This document shows, piece by piece, positions 11,379 to 20,492 of a stretch of DNA of 64,000 bases (positions are counted from its first letter, which is position 1; each line of letters opens with the position of its first letter). Source of the stretch: Kiritimatiellota bacterium (GTDB taxonomy: Bacteria > Verrucomicrobiota > Lentisphaeria > Oligosphaerales > JAADHN01); contig JAADHN010000118.1 in the NCBI GenBank assembly GCA_013151865.1, positions 1 through 64,000 on the forward strand. Reading direction: 5' to 3'. The notes under the pieces were generated by a model. The model made no database searches. It was not told the DNA's origin and worked only from the letters and a program-made list of their open reading frames with translations. Position numbers and translations under genes: made by a program.

Positions 11379-14300
11379 ACTACGAAATCGGCATCGACAG
11401 CGACTCCTATCCGTTTGCCCGCTTCACGTCCAACGCCGGAACGGACAAGAAAGTCGTGTCCGTGTCCAAAGTTCAGGACATCGATGCCTGGCACCACGTC
11501 GCCTTCGTCTATGACCGAGACGGGGGCCAGATGGTCTTGTACGTCGACGGGATTCGCAAGGACCGCGAGTTCACCGGGTTTGTTCCGGAAATGAGCGACG
11601 GCGACCTGCTTATCGGCTCGGACGGCGCTGCCGGCTTCAGCGGCTACATCGATGAAGTCCGCATTTGGAGCATCGCCCGCACCAGCGCAGAGATCGCGGG
11701 CAGTATGCGAAACGAACTCACCGGCGCGGAAAAAGGACTGGTGAGCTACTTCCGCATGGACGACGCTGAGTGGACCGGTACGCCGAAGTACGGCGCTCAG
11801 GACTTCGTCAATCCCAACGACCTCTCGGCCACCGCTCGGGGCGAAGGTGATTATCAATTCGTCGGAGAAGCCGGCCAAATCCCGGAACTGACCCTGGCGG
11901 ACAACGACAACGATGGCCTGCCGGACTATTGGGAGAACGCCAACGGCCTCTCGGCCAATGATGCCACCGGTGAGAACGGACCCGCCGGCGACCCGGATAA
12001 CGACGGACTCACCAATATCGAGGAGTACAACAACCAAACCAAGCCACAGGAACCCGATACGGACGGGGACGGCATGGCCGACGGTTGGGAGGTCCTCTAC
12101 TCGCTCAACCCGACCACCGACGACGCCAGCCTAGATCCCGATGGGGACGGACTGAGCAACATCGAAGAATACCTCGGGGCCGACAACGTGATGGACTTGC
12201 TCGCTGTCGACTTTACCGCTACGCCGGTCGTCTGGGGCGACGCCACCAACCCGCAAAACCAGGATTCCGACGCGGACGGCCTGCCGGACAAGTGGGAACG
12301 TCGGCACGGACTCGATCCCAACAGCGCCGCCGGCAACGACGGCGCCGCCGGCGACCCGGACGGCGATACCCTCACCAATACAGAGGAACATGATAACCTC
12401 ACCGATCCCAACGACCGCGATACCGACGACGACGGCTTGCCGGACAACTGGGAAGTCCAGTTCGGACTGATGCCCACCGACGCCACCGGGAACGACGGTG
12501 CTGCGGGCGATCCGGATGACGACGGCGCCACCAACCAACAGGAATTCGGGCAAGGGACCGACCCGACGAACCGGGACACCGACGCCGACGACCTGCCGGA
12601 CGGCTGGGAAATCGAAAAGGGTCTGGATCCGGTCAGTGCGGCTACCCCCAACGGGCGCAACGACGATCCCGACAATGACGACCGCACCAACTACGAGGAA
12701 TACCTCAGCAATACCGATCCCCTCGTCGCTGAAGACGACACCGTCGATAGCGATGGCGACGGCCTCACCGACGTTCAAGAGTGGCAGGCGGACATCAGTA
12801 CCGATCCGAACCGGGTCGATACCGACGATGACGGTGTGCCGGACTTCGACGAGGTGCAAGAGGGAACCCGCGGCTATGACAGCCTCTCGAAGGAAGCCAT
12901 CGCCAATTACGTCGACCTCGCCACTTACAACGGTCTCGACTATCGAGGTAATCTGGTCGCACAGCTTGGACCGGACGACTACCTCGAAGTACCTCTCGTG
13001 GACACGGCCGCGCAACGTCTGGCGTTTTCGAGCTGGACCATCGAGGTCCGTTTCCGTGTCCGTGAGCCCGGCGGCGTGGCGCGGAACGGACGCAAGGTGC
13101 TGATCAAACGCGGGTTCAAGGACGACGTGGACGTCAATTACGAACTGGGATTGGACGATCAGTACCGGCCTTATGTCGCCTGGAACAAGGGCGGTGAGCA
13201 GATCGTGAAAGCCTCCAACATTCAGCCGCTCTGGGATGGTTCCACCGAGCGTGAGCGCGAGTGGGTGCATCTGGCAGGTCGTTTCAATGCCGAGGACAAC
13301 ACACTCACCCTTTTCAAAGATGGGGAAGTCATTGCCCGTCGGGATGATGTGTTCGGGTACTGTCCCACGCAAGAGACGGGAAAAACCCCGTTCGTTCGTG
13401 TCGGCGAAGGTTTTGCCGGAGACATCGATGAAGTCCGTATCTGGGGCGTGCCGGACCGCGACCTCGAATACGTCAACCCCGCATCCGGGCAGACCGAATA
13501 CGTCAAGGGCTTTGTGCGAACCTCGCAGGAGATCGCCGCCAATTTCGACCGGTCGGTCACGCCGACCCGGGGGGTCTACGACGGCGGTATTCGGGACCAT
13601 TTTGCCCTCACGGGGCTTCCGACGATGGATTACTTGGCCGACGTCCCCGTGACCGATGCGGCCTGGCATACCGTCTCCGGGACGCTCGGTGTGCGGGTCG
13701 GCAGAGTGTTTTACGAGGATGCCAACGGCAACGACACTTGGGACCCGGGAGAAGACGTCTGGATCGACCGCGCCGCCGATGCAGCCCAGCAGTCGGCCGG
13801 CTTGGTCGGCAACGAAGGCGTGTACGACGACGGTGTGGATACCCAGGTGGCGGCGGGCGCGGACGGTTGGACCGCCGTCGCCGGCACCCAGGGCGTGGCG
13901 GTTACGTTGTATTTCCATGACGACAATGGGAGTCGTGTCTGGGAAACCGGCGAAGACGCATGGATCGACTACCGCAATACCGAGTCCTGGTACAAGGCCG
14001 GCCCCGAACCGTGGGCCGAGGCCATGGGACTGGCCCTCTACCTCAAGTTCGACGACGCGGGCGACACCATCGAGGACTTTGCGTGGCACGCGGACTGGCG
14101 GAACTTCTGGAACCATGCCATTACGCCGCCTGCCGCCGCTACGTTCAAGGTTTACGACGGGAATGCAGCCCCCGAAGATCTGACTGTCGTTATTTACCCG
14201 CAGACCAATCTCCACGAAGTGGCCAAAGATGCCGTCCTCCATGTTCGCATCGATCAGGCGGCCGTGGATCCGGACGACGACGCGTTCGTCTACCGTTACC

Positions 14301-17260
14301 GCTGGCACCAGTGGAACACGGCGGAGAACACGCTGGGGACTGCTGCCGCCGCACTCCGCTTCAGCGACGACAATGGTGACGGGAGTTGGAGCTTCGGCGA
14401 AGATGTCTGGCAGGACAACGACGGCGACGGGACCTATTCCACCGGTGACGACCGGGTGACGGACGGCGGCGATATTCGCGGTTGGGCCACTGAGATCGAC
14501 GCCGGAAAGGCGGGCGTGGCCGGCGACGTCGCCGGGCTCTTTACGAACGGCAACGACGTTTGGCAGGATGATGACGGCGCCGGCGTGTTCAACGCCGCCA
14601 AGGACGTCATGGTTACCGCCATACCGCAGCAGACGGCCAGCGTGTTGGATTTGGACGCGCTTGGCGCGGTCGCCGGCGCGGTGTACGCCGTGTCCGTCTA
14701 CGCCGTTGACGAGTTCGGGGCCGTCGGCGCCCCTGCCACGGACTTCGTGACCACCAACAGCAATACGTCCCCGACCGCGCCGGCTTGGCAGAACTTCCTG
14801 CCCGCAGCCGCGCAGCCGGGGCAGCAGATCTCGGTGGAACTGATGAATGCGGACGCCACCGAAACCGTGGCCTTGTACATCCGCTGGTACCGCAATCTCG
14901 AGTTCATGTACGAGGATGTCTCCGGCGTCGCTCCCGATGTGGCTCCGGGTGATGCGCACACCTTCACGCTCGATGCGGAACTCCTCTACGGCGACGTGTG
15001 GTCCTTCCGGGCTTTTGCCGCCGATGCCAATGGTGGTTTGAGCCGGATGACCGTGGCCGATGAAGTCCGGGTTGTCGGCGGCGCCAGCGTCGCAAATGGT
15101 GCGCCCACTGCGCCGACCGGGGTCGCCATCAGTCCGGCGGAACCGCTCGAGTCGGATATCCTCTCGGTCACCGCGACCGGCTCCGTCGACCCCGAGGGCG
15201 ACGCGTTCGACTACTTCTATGAGTGGTTCCACTACGACGCCGTGGCCGGGGCTTACACCTCGCTCGGCGTTACTGAGCCGAACCTGTCCGAGGCATTCAC
15301 CGCCGCGGGCGACCAGATCCTCTGTCGTGTCTATGCCATGGACATGTACGGTCATGCCAGCGCGGTGGTCTCGAGCAGTGTGGTGACGGTTCAGGCCGAA
15401 GTTACCTCGGGCTTCGACGCCTATGAGGACAACGACACCATGGCCCAGGCCCACCGGATCTTGCCCCATATTGACCCGAACGACGCAGCGGACCCCAACG
15501 AGCAGCAGCACGCCATTCTGCCTACCGGCGACGTGGACTGGTTCTGGTTCCTCGTTCCGGCAGAATCCGGTTCGCAAAAGTCGCATGTGATCTTCGAAAC
15601 GAATAACGGCACGGTCATGTTCGACCGCACGCATACGACGGATATGGACTTCGTCGATACCCAGCTCGAGCTGCACGACGCCGGGGGCTCGAAGATCCTT
15701 GCCGTGGACGATGTCGGCACCCCCGGCACCGAAGGTTCTACCCGGTACGCCCGGTTCGAAATGGATCTCGATCCGGGGATCTATTATGTGAAGGTCCGGG
15801 CCGCCAGCATGTTCGACAGGATCGACGAATACCATGCGCACCTCATCGTGGCGCCTGCCCCGGGTACCGCCGGACCGACCGCACCGACCTCCGTTACGCT
15901 CGGCCCGGAGAACCCCACCACCGCGGACGACCTGGTGTGCGAAGCCGCAGGGGCGACTTCCGCCACCTCGGCCAATGGTCAGGAAGGGATTACCTACCGG
16001 TATGTCTGGTATCGTCAGGGGCCCAACGATGCGGCCCCGGCCGTCGTACCCTTCGGCGCCGGCGATTCCCAGCCGTACGAAGGCACCAACTACGAACTCG
16101 CTCACAGCACGACCTCCCCGGTGGTCGACCGCAAATACACCCGGGCCGGCGAAGTCTGGACCTGCAAGGTCTACGCCCTCGATGCCAATGGCGAGAGCGA
16201 AGGGGTGTTCAGCAATGCCGTCACGATCGGGGAAGCCGCCTGGGCACAGACGATCCGCGTCCTCAAGACCTTCGATGACGGTACTGCCGCCACGGAACAG
16301 GATGTGACCATCGGCTGGCAGTTCGGCGCCACCCATGGCTTCGACCTCAACATCGACGAGGAACTTCCCGACGCCGGCAATCCGGTGCCGCCCCCGGCGC
16401 CGGGCGCCGGAACCAATCCCTGGTCCACCAACCTGCCTGCGGGCCGGTCCTACTCGATCGGAGCAGATCCGGCGCATCCGGCCCTGACACGGGACATTCG
16501 CCCCTACAATGCGCTGACTTCCTGGTTCCTCCGAATCGAACTCGGACAGAACCCGGTCTCAGTCAGAATCCAATGGGACACCCCGGTCCTCCCGGTTGCC
16601 GATACCCCGTTGACGATTGCGGAAGTCGATGAGAACAACGCCTTCGATTTTGTCTACGGTTCCACTGTGGACATGACCGAAAGCACCGAACTCATCATTC
16701 CGGAAGACGTCATTCAGGCCATGGTGGCGGAAGGCCGGAGAAGCAAGCTGTTCCGGATCAGTCTCGGCGGTGGCGATGCCTTCCAGAAGTTGACCCTCGA
16801 TCCGGGGTGGAACTTGGTCAGCTTCGCCATTACACCGGTCAATCCGGACCCGGATGCTGTGTTTACGTTCAACGGCGTCAAAGTGAATTCAGGACCGGTC
16901 TGGATGTATGAAAACGGCGGGTACGTCGCTGCGACGACCATTGTTCCAAAAACCGGGTACTGGGTCTATTGTCCGTTCGACGCGTCCACCTCGGTAACCG
17001 TCTATGGCTTCCAGGCCAGAGGGACCATCCCCGTGGCCCGCGGTTGGAACCTGGTCGGTCCGATCGACAACATGGACAAGCCGTCTCACACTTCCGTACA
17101 AGGCGATGTCTGGTATTGGAAGGACGGAGCGTACCACGCCGCCGCGGCGTACGACCCGAATGCGTTGAAGCAGGAGAACGTGGACGCGGGCCGGGGTCTG
17201 CTGAAGGGATTGGGCTACTGGATCTACGCGACCCGTCGCGCCGACCTTCCCGGGGAATGA
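11180..17260 (+). CDS. Giant LamG / TSP3 surface protein, continuation after frameshift (C-terminal part)
   Basis: This frame continues the preceding protein. The ninth jellyroll is cut in two: its first strand (KLRSVRFGGA) is in the upstream frame and the rest (YLLRVKESARHRLEQFTVELWF) is here, so the nominal TTG start at 11180 is not a real start. In order it holds the rest of that jellyroll, TSP3 strings (about nt 11890-12870), a tenth jellyroll (about 12950-14120), several Ig/cadherin-like beta domains (about 14130-15400), a PPC-like domain (about 15420-15860), another Ig-like domain, and two C-terminal 'GWNLVSF...GYWVY' repeats (about 16800-17260). Between the folds are short W..GED.W.D calcium-type loops. 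No sortase or PEP-CTERM signal is visible. With the upstream part the intact protein would exceed 5,700 residues. A strong hairpin terminator follows the stop. Confidence 0.85.
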   Translation: MGPPQSARPVQTPQRSFRRGPRYLLRVKESARHRLEQFTVELWFRRSTVDKAGVLLSKRTGAADAVNYEIGIDSDSYPFARFTSNAGTDKKVVSVSKVQDIDAWHHVAFVYDRDGGQMVLYVDGIRKDREFTGFVPEMSDGDLLIGSDGAAGFSGYIDEVRIWSIARTSAEIAGSMRNELTGAEKGLVSYFRMDDAEWTGTPKYGAQDFVNPNDLSATARGEGDYQFVGEAGQIPELTLADNDNDGLPDYWENANGLSANDATGENGPAGDPDNDGLTNIEEYNNQTKPQEPDTDGDGMADGWEVLYSLNPTTDDASLDPDGDGLSNIEEYLGADNVMDLLAVDFTATPVVWGDATNPQNQDSDADGLPDKWERRHGLDPNSAAGNDGAAGDPDGDTLTNTEEHDNLTDPNDRDTDDDGLPDNWEVQFGLMPTDATGNDGAAGDPDDDGATNQQEFGQGTDPTNRDTDADDLPDGWEIEKGLDPVSAATPNGRNDDPDNDDRTNYEEYLSNTDPLVAEDDTVDSDGDGLTDVQEWQADISTDPNRVDTDDDGVPDFDEVQEGTRGYDSLSKEAIANYVDLATYNGLDYRGNLVAQLGPDDYLEVPLVDTAAQRLAFSSWTIEVRFRVREPGGVARNGRKVLIKRGFKDDVDVNYELGLDDQYRPYVAWNKGGEQIVKASNIQPLWDGSTEREREWVHLAGRFNAEDNTLTLFKDGEVIARRDDVFGYCPTQETGKTPFVRVGEGFAGDIDEVRIWGVPDRDLEYVNPASGQTEYVKGFVRTSQEIAANFDRSVTPTRGVYDGGIRDHFALTGLPTMDYLADVPVTDAAWHTVSGTLGVRVGRVFYEDANGNDTWDPGEDVWIDRAADAAQQSAGLVGNEGVYDDGVDTQVAAGADGWTAVAGTQGVAVTLYFHDDNGSRVWETGEDAWIDYRNTESWYKAGPEPWAEAMGLALYLKFDDAGDTIEDFAWHADWRNFWNHAITPPAAATFKVYDGNAAPEDLTVVIYPQTNLHEVAKDAVLHVRIDQAAVDPDDDAFVYRYRWHQWNTAENTLGTAAAALRFSDDNGDGSWSFGEDVWQDNDGDGTYSTGDDRVTDGGDIRGWATEIDAGKAGVAGDVAGLFTNGNDVWQDDDGAGVFNAAKDVMVTAIPQQTASVLDLDALGAVAGAVYAVSVYAVDEFGAVGAPATDFVTTNSNTSPTAPAWQNFLPAAAQPGQQISVELMNADATETVALYIRWYRNLEFMYEDVSGVAPDVAPGDAHTFTLDAELLYGDVWSFRAFAADANGGLSRMTVADEVRVVGGASVANGAPTAPTGVAISPAEPLESDILSVTATGSVDPEGDAFDYFYEWFHYDAVAGAYTSLGVTEPNLSEAFTAAGDQILCRVYAMDMYGHASAVVSSSVVTVQAEVTSGFDAYEDNDTMAQAHRILPHIDPNDAADPNEQQHAILPTGDVDWFWFLVPAESGSQKSHVIFETNNGTVMFDRTHTTDMDFVDTQLELHDAGGSKILAVDDVGTPGTEGSTRYARFEMDLDPGIYYVKVRAASMFDRIDEYHAHLIVAPAPGTAGPTAPTSVTLGPENPTTADDLVCEAAGATSATSANGQEGITYRYVWYRQGPNDAAPAVVPFGAGDSQPYEGTNYELAHSTTSPVVDRKYTRAGEVWTCKVYALDANGESEGVFSNAVTIGEAAWAQTIRVLKTFDDGTAATEQDVTIGWQFGATHGFDLNIDEELPDAGNPVPPPAPGAGTNPWSTNLPAGRSYSIGADPAHPALTRDIRPYNALTSWFLRIELGQNPVSVRIQWDTPVLPVADTPLTIAEVDENNAFDFVYGSTVDMTESTELIIPEDVIQAMVAEGRRSKLFRISLGGGDAFQKLTLDPGWNLVSFAITPVNPDPDAVFTFNGVKVNSGPVWMYENGGYVAATTIVPKTGYWVYCPFDASTSVTVYGFQARGTIPVARGWNLVGPIDNMDKPSHTSVQGDVWYWKDGAYHAAAAYDPNALKQENVDAGRGLLKGLGYWIYATRRADLPGE

Positions 17261-17293
17261 CGCTGCCACAGGGTCGATTGACCAGAAGAACGA

Positions 17294-17330
17294 CCGGGGC
17301 CGCTTCGCCATACGAGCGGCCCCGGCTCTT
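17294..17330 (+). terminator. Rho-independent-type terminator after the giant protein
   Basis: A perfect 10-bp GC stem (CCGGGGCCGC at 17294-17303 with GCGGCCCCGG at 17316-17325) and a 12-nt loop, followed by CTCTT. It lies 34 bases after the giant gene's stop and before the next gene's ribosome binding site, so it separates the two transcripts. Confidence 0.7.
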
Positions 17331-17449
17331 CCCGGCTCCAGGGCAGGCGATGTCGGCTGCGTCTCGTCTGTCGGAATGCTGTGTCCCGCCCGCCCCATGG
17401 TCGCATCCGCCTTCTTTCATCACCGGCCTCGCAAGGGAGAGTTCTTCTC

Positions 17450-19849
17450 ATGCGTGCAGCGACATTCGTGATGGTGGCCTTGGGGCTTGCCCGTGCCTTG
17501 CAAGCCCGGGACGGCTTGGTGCGCAACGGGGGGTTCTCCAGGGTCGCCGGCGAGCCCGCTTGGCCGACAGATTGGTCCGCGGTGGGGCACGCAAGTCGGC
17601 AGCGGTTCCAATGGAGCGAGCTGGACGGTTTCAATTCGAACAATTGCCTGACCGTCCGGGGTGAAAAAGGTACCGGCGCGGACGGGGTCACTCAAACCGT
17701 CGCCTGCACCGCGCACACGCAGTTCCTCCTGACCGCCGCCCTCAAGGGAAGCGGGATGTGTCGGCCCATGGTGCGGGTGCTGAACGCTGCAACCGGGGCC
17801 CCGCTTGCAAAGGTCGAGGGCGATACGTCCGGCGCCTGGCGGCGGCGGGAACTGCGCTTCAACAGCGGAAATGCCGCGAATCTGTTGATTCAGTTGCGTG
17901 CCGCGGGAGAAGTCGGGGTTGCTGCTATCGACGCGGTGCAGATCTATCCACAGGCAGCGGTCCCGACCGAGGTGGCGACCGGGACGGGGTTTACGCCGCC
18001 CGGATCCAACTTGGCCCGCGGAAAGAAATACACCCTGCGCCCGCGTCCGAATTATGGGTACTGCACGGACCCGGGCGATAGAACTCAACTCACCGACGGG
18101 GTCTACACCTCGGGCTATTTCTGGACGCAGAAAAGCACCGTGGGTTGGACTCGCGCTTCCCCGGTCACCATCACTATCGACCTTGGGGAGATCCGGCCCA
18201 TCGCCGGGGCTTCCTACAATACGGCCGCAGGGGTGGCGGGCGTCACGTGGCCCGCCACCGTTATCGTGTTGGTGAGCGACGACGGCCGAGTCTGGTACAA
18301 AGCCGGTGAGTTGGTGCGGGAAACCGTTGCCCGGGCGCCGCCGCCGGAAAAGGGATACCACGTCTATCGCTTTGCGGCCGACGACTGGAAGACCAAAGGT
18401 CGCTATGTCCGCCTGATGATCGGTCAGACTCCATACTGCTTTGTCGACGAGGTCGAAGTCTACGCCGGGGACCCGGCCTGGCTGGCGGAGCCCCACTCGG
18501 GACAGGCGTTCAATAATACCAAGGCCGTTTTGGATGAACTGTTTCTCCGGCCCCAGATCACCACAGCCGTGGCTTGGCGTCTCCAGACCGATTTGGAGCA
18601 GGTCAAGAAACGAATCGAGGCAATCCCGCGCCTCAGTGCCGGTCGGACCCGGCTCTCGACCCGGATCGAAGTGCTTCGTAAGCGCATCGAGGCCCTTCCC
18701 GAGGTTCCCCTGGACTTACGCACCATCCTGCCGCTGAACGAGCTGCATCGGGATATCCTGGCTCTCAACGGTCCTGTCTTGCGGGCGCGGGGATTTACTG
18801 CCCTGACGGCTTGGAAGAACAACCGTTGGGCCCCGCTGGGGTTGCTCGATGCCCCTGACACCCCTCCCGCTGTGGCCCCGCGGCTCGCAATTGCCATGAT
18901 GCGCGGCGAGGTGCGGGGGGAAACCTTCAATTTGACGAACCCCTCCGACCGCCCCATTACCGTCGATATCGCGGTGACCGGTTTGCCCGGCGGCGACCCC
19001 CCGCTCTATGTATCCGTGCGGGAAGTGCTGGTTACCGACACCAAAGCACGGGTGCCGGTTGCCGCAGCGCTGCCCGAGGCGAAACATGAACAAGACGCGT
19101 GGCAGGTTTCCATCCCGGCGGGTTGTACTCGCCAGGTATGGCTTTCCTTCGAACGGCCGCCTCACTCTTTGAAGGGGGGCAGATATGCCGGTGCGGTGTT
19201 GGTAACGGCGCCCAATGCCCCTCGGATTCGCTTGGCTCTGGACTTTCGGCTGTTCGCGTTCGATTTTCCCGCCGAACCCACCTTGGCCTTGGGGGGATGG
19301 GACTACACGAACGGGGCGGCTTCGTACTATCGCGCCCCCGACAACCTGGACTCACTCCTGGCTCTTTTCCAGGACTGCAATGTGAATACGCCTTGGGCCA
19401 CGAAAGCAGTCGCCCCGCGAGATATGCAATTCGATAAGGCAGGCGCTTTGCTCAATCCACGGGCGCTCGATTTTTCCCGGTGGGACCAATGGGTCGAACG
19501 CTGGGACTTTGCCAGGAACTACCTCGTGTTCCTCGCCGTGGCCAATTCGTTTCAAGGCGAGAAGATGGGCACACCCCGCTTCAATCGAATGGTGGGCGAT
19601 TGGTTCCAGGCATGGGCCGGGCACGCACGGGAGCAGGGGATTGACCCCGAAAGAGTCGGCGTGCTCCTCGTGGACGAGCCCCACGCCCCTGCCCAAGACG
19701 CGGTCATCATTGCGTGGGCCAGAGCGATCAAAGCCGTCGAGACCGGGATTCGAATCTTCGAAGATCCGACCTACCGCGACCCCGGCAAAGGCACGCCCGA
19801 AATGTTCCGGCTTGCCGATATCCTCCCCCAATACACCCATGATGGTTAA
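17450..19849 (+). CDS. Secreted F5/8 type C + GH123/DUF4091-like glycosidase, N-terminal part (frameshifted)
   Basis: The start ATG at 17450 follows an AAGGGAGA ribosome binding site and gives a signal peptide (MRAATFVMVALGLARALQA). An N-terminal carbohydrate-binding-like beta domain (about residues 24-165) is followed by a discoidin / F5/8 type C domain (about 185-345), a helical linker, and the first part of a GH123-like (DUF4091) catalytic region. The frame ends at TAA 19847-19849, but the missing C-terminal third is directly downstream in the +1 frame. The break lies in a run of five C at 19825-19829. With four C the reading becomes DILPNTPMMVNQGEK and continues without interruption. GH123 enzymes are N-acetyl-galactosaminidases; the substrate here is unknown. 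The product is either truncated or a sequencing artefact. Confidence 0.8.
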   Translation: MRAATFVMVALGLARALQARDGLVRNGGFSRVAGEPAWPTDWSAVGHASRQRFQWSELDGFNSNNCLTVRGEKGTGADGVTQTVACTAHTQFLLTAALKGSGMCRPMVRVLNAATGAPLAKVEGDTSGAWRRRELRFNSGNAANLLIQLRAAGEVGVAAIDAVQIYPQAAVPTEVATGTGFTPPGSNLARGKKYTLRPRPNYGYCTDPGDRTQLTDGVYTSGYFWTQKSTVGWTRASPVTITIDLGEIRPIAGASYNTAAGVAGVTWPATVIVLVSDDGRVWYKAGELVRETVARAPPPEKGYHVYRFAADDWKTKGRYVRLMIGQTPYCFVDEVEVYAGDPAWLAEPHSGQAFNNTKAVLDELFLRPQITTAVAWRLQTDLEQVKKRIEAIPRLSAGRTRLSTRIEVLRKRIEALPEVPLDLRTILPLNELHRDILALNGPVLRARGFTALTAWKNNRWAPLGLLDAPDTPPAVAPRLAIAMMRGEVRGETFNLTNPSDRPITVDIAVTGLPGGDPPLYVSVREVLVTDTKARVPVAAALPEAKHEQDAWQVSIPAGCTRQVWLSFERPPHSLKGGRYAGAVLVTAPNAPRIRLALDFRLFAFDFPAEPTLALGGWDYTNGAASYYRAPDNLDSLLALFQDCNVNTPWATKAVAPRDMQFDKAGALLNPRALDFSRWDQWVERWDFARNYLVFLAVANSFQGEKMGTPRFNRMVGDWFQAWAGHAREQGIDPERVGVLLVDEPHAPAQDAVIIAWARAIKAVETGIRIFEDPTYRDPGKGTPEMFRLADILPQYTHDG

Positions 19850-20390
19850 TCAGGGCGAGAAGTTCCGTCGGTTCTATCTCGACCAAAAGACCCGGGGGCG
19901 AACACTCTGGCTGTATTCTTGCAGCGGTCCGGCAAAACAACTGGATCCCTGCGCCTATCATCGCGGGCAAATGTGGTGGGCCCTGCGCATGGGGGCGACC
20001 GGCTGTTTTTATTGGGCGTTCGGTTGCGGGGGCGGCATCGGGGATTCCTGGCGCGCCTATGCACAGCCGAGGACCGAGTATTCGCCGTTCTTCGTGGGGC
20101 AAAAAAAAGTGACCGCAGGCAAACACATGGAAGCCATCCGAGAGGGCGTCGAGGATTACGAGTATTTCGTGATGCTGCGCAACCGGGTTGCCGAACTGAA
20201 GAAAGACGGCGTCGCCAACGCGGCCCTCGGTGCGGCGGAACGCCTGCTTGTCGAAGGACCGCGGCGGGTGACGGAAACGATCGGCCCCCAAAGTTTCTCA
20301 TGGTCCGACAAAGTGGACCACGAGATCATGGACCAAGTCCGGTCCGAGGTCCTCGATCTCCTGGAGAAACTCGGCCGGGCGGCTCGGTAG
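19839..20390 (+). CDS. GH123/DUF4091-like glycosidase, C-terminal part (after frameshift)
   Basis: This is the continuation of the preceding gene. It carries hallmarks of the GH123/DUF4091 C-terminus: a Trp- and Gly-rich barrel strand (WWALRMGATGCFYWAFGCGG) and the helix EGVEDYEYFVMLRNRV. Two ATG codons (19839, 19842) overlap the upstream TAA, so translational coupling is formally possible. However, the split falls inside a single catalytic domain, which argues for one broken gene. There is no convincing ribosome binding site of its own. It ends at TAG 20388-20390, about 100 bases before the convergent MoxR gene. Confidence 0.75.
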   Translation: MMVNQGEKFRRFYLDQKTRGRTLWLYSCSGPAKQLDPCAYHRGQMWWALRMGATGCFYWAFGCGGGIGDSWRAYAQPRTEYSPFFVGQKKVTAGKHMEAIREGVEDYEYFVMLRNRVAELKKDGVANAALGAAERLLVEGPRRVTETIGPQSFSWSDKVDHEIMDQVRSEVLDLLEKLGRAAR

Positions 20391-20492
20391 AGGGCGTCCG
20401 AGAAAGGGCTTCAACGGCCATTCGGGCTTTGCCGTTCGGGGTGAGTCGCGGCCGGAAGAAGGGGGTTTGGGGCATGTCCGGCCCGCGGACAC

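Noticed and set aside
12131-16477. Minus-strand open frame of 1448 codons
   Set aside because: Same antisense effect in high-GC repetitive sequence; no ribosome binding site or motif.
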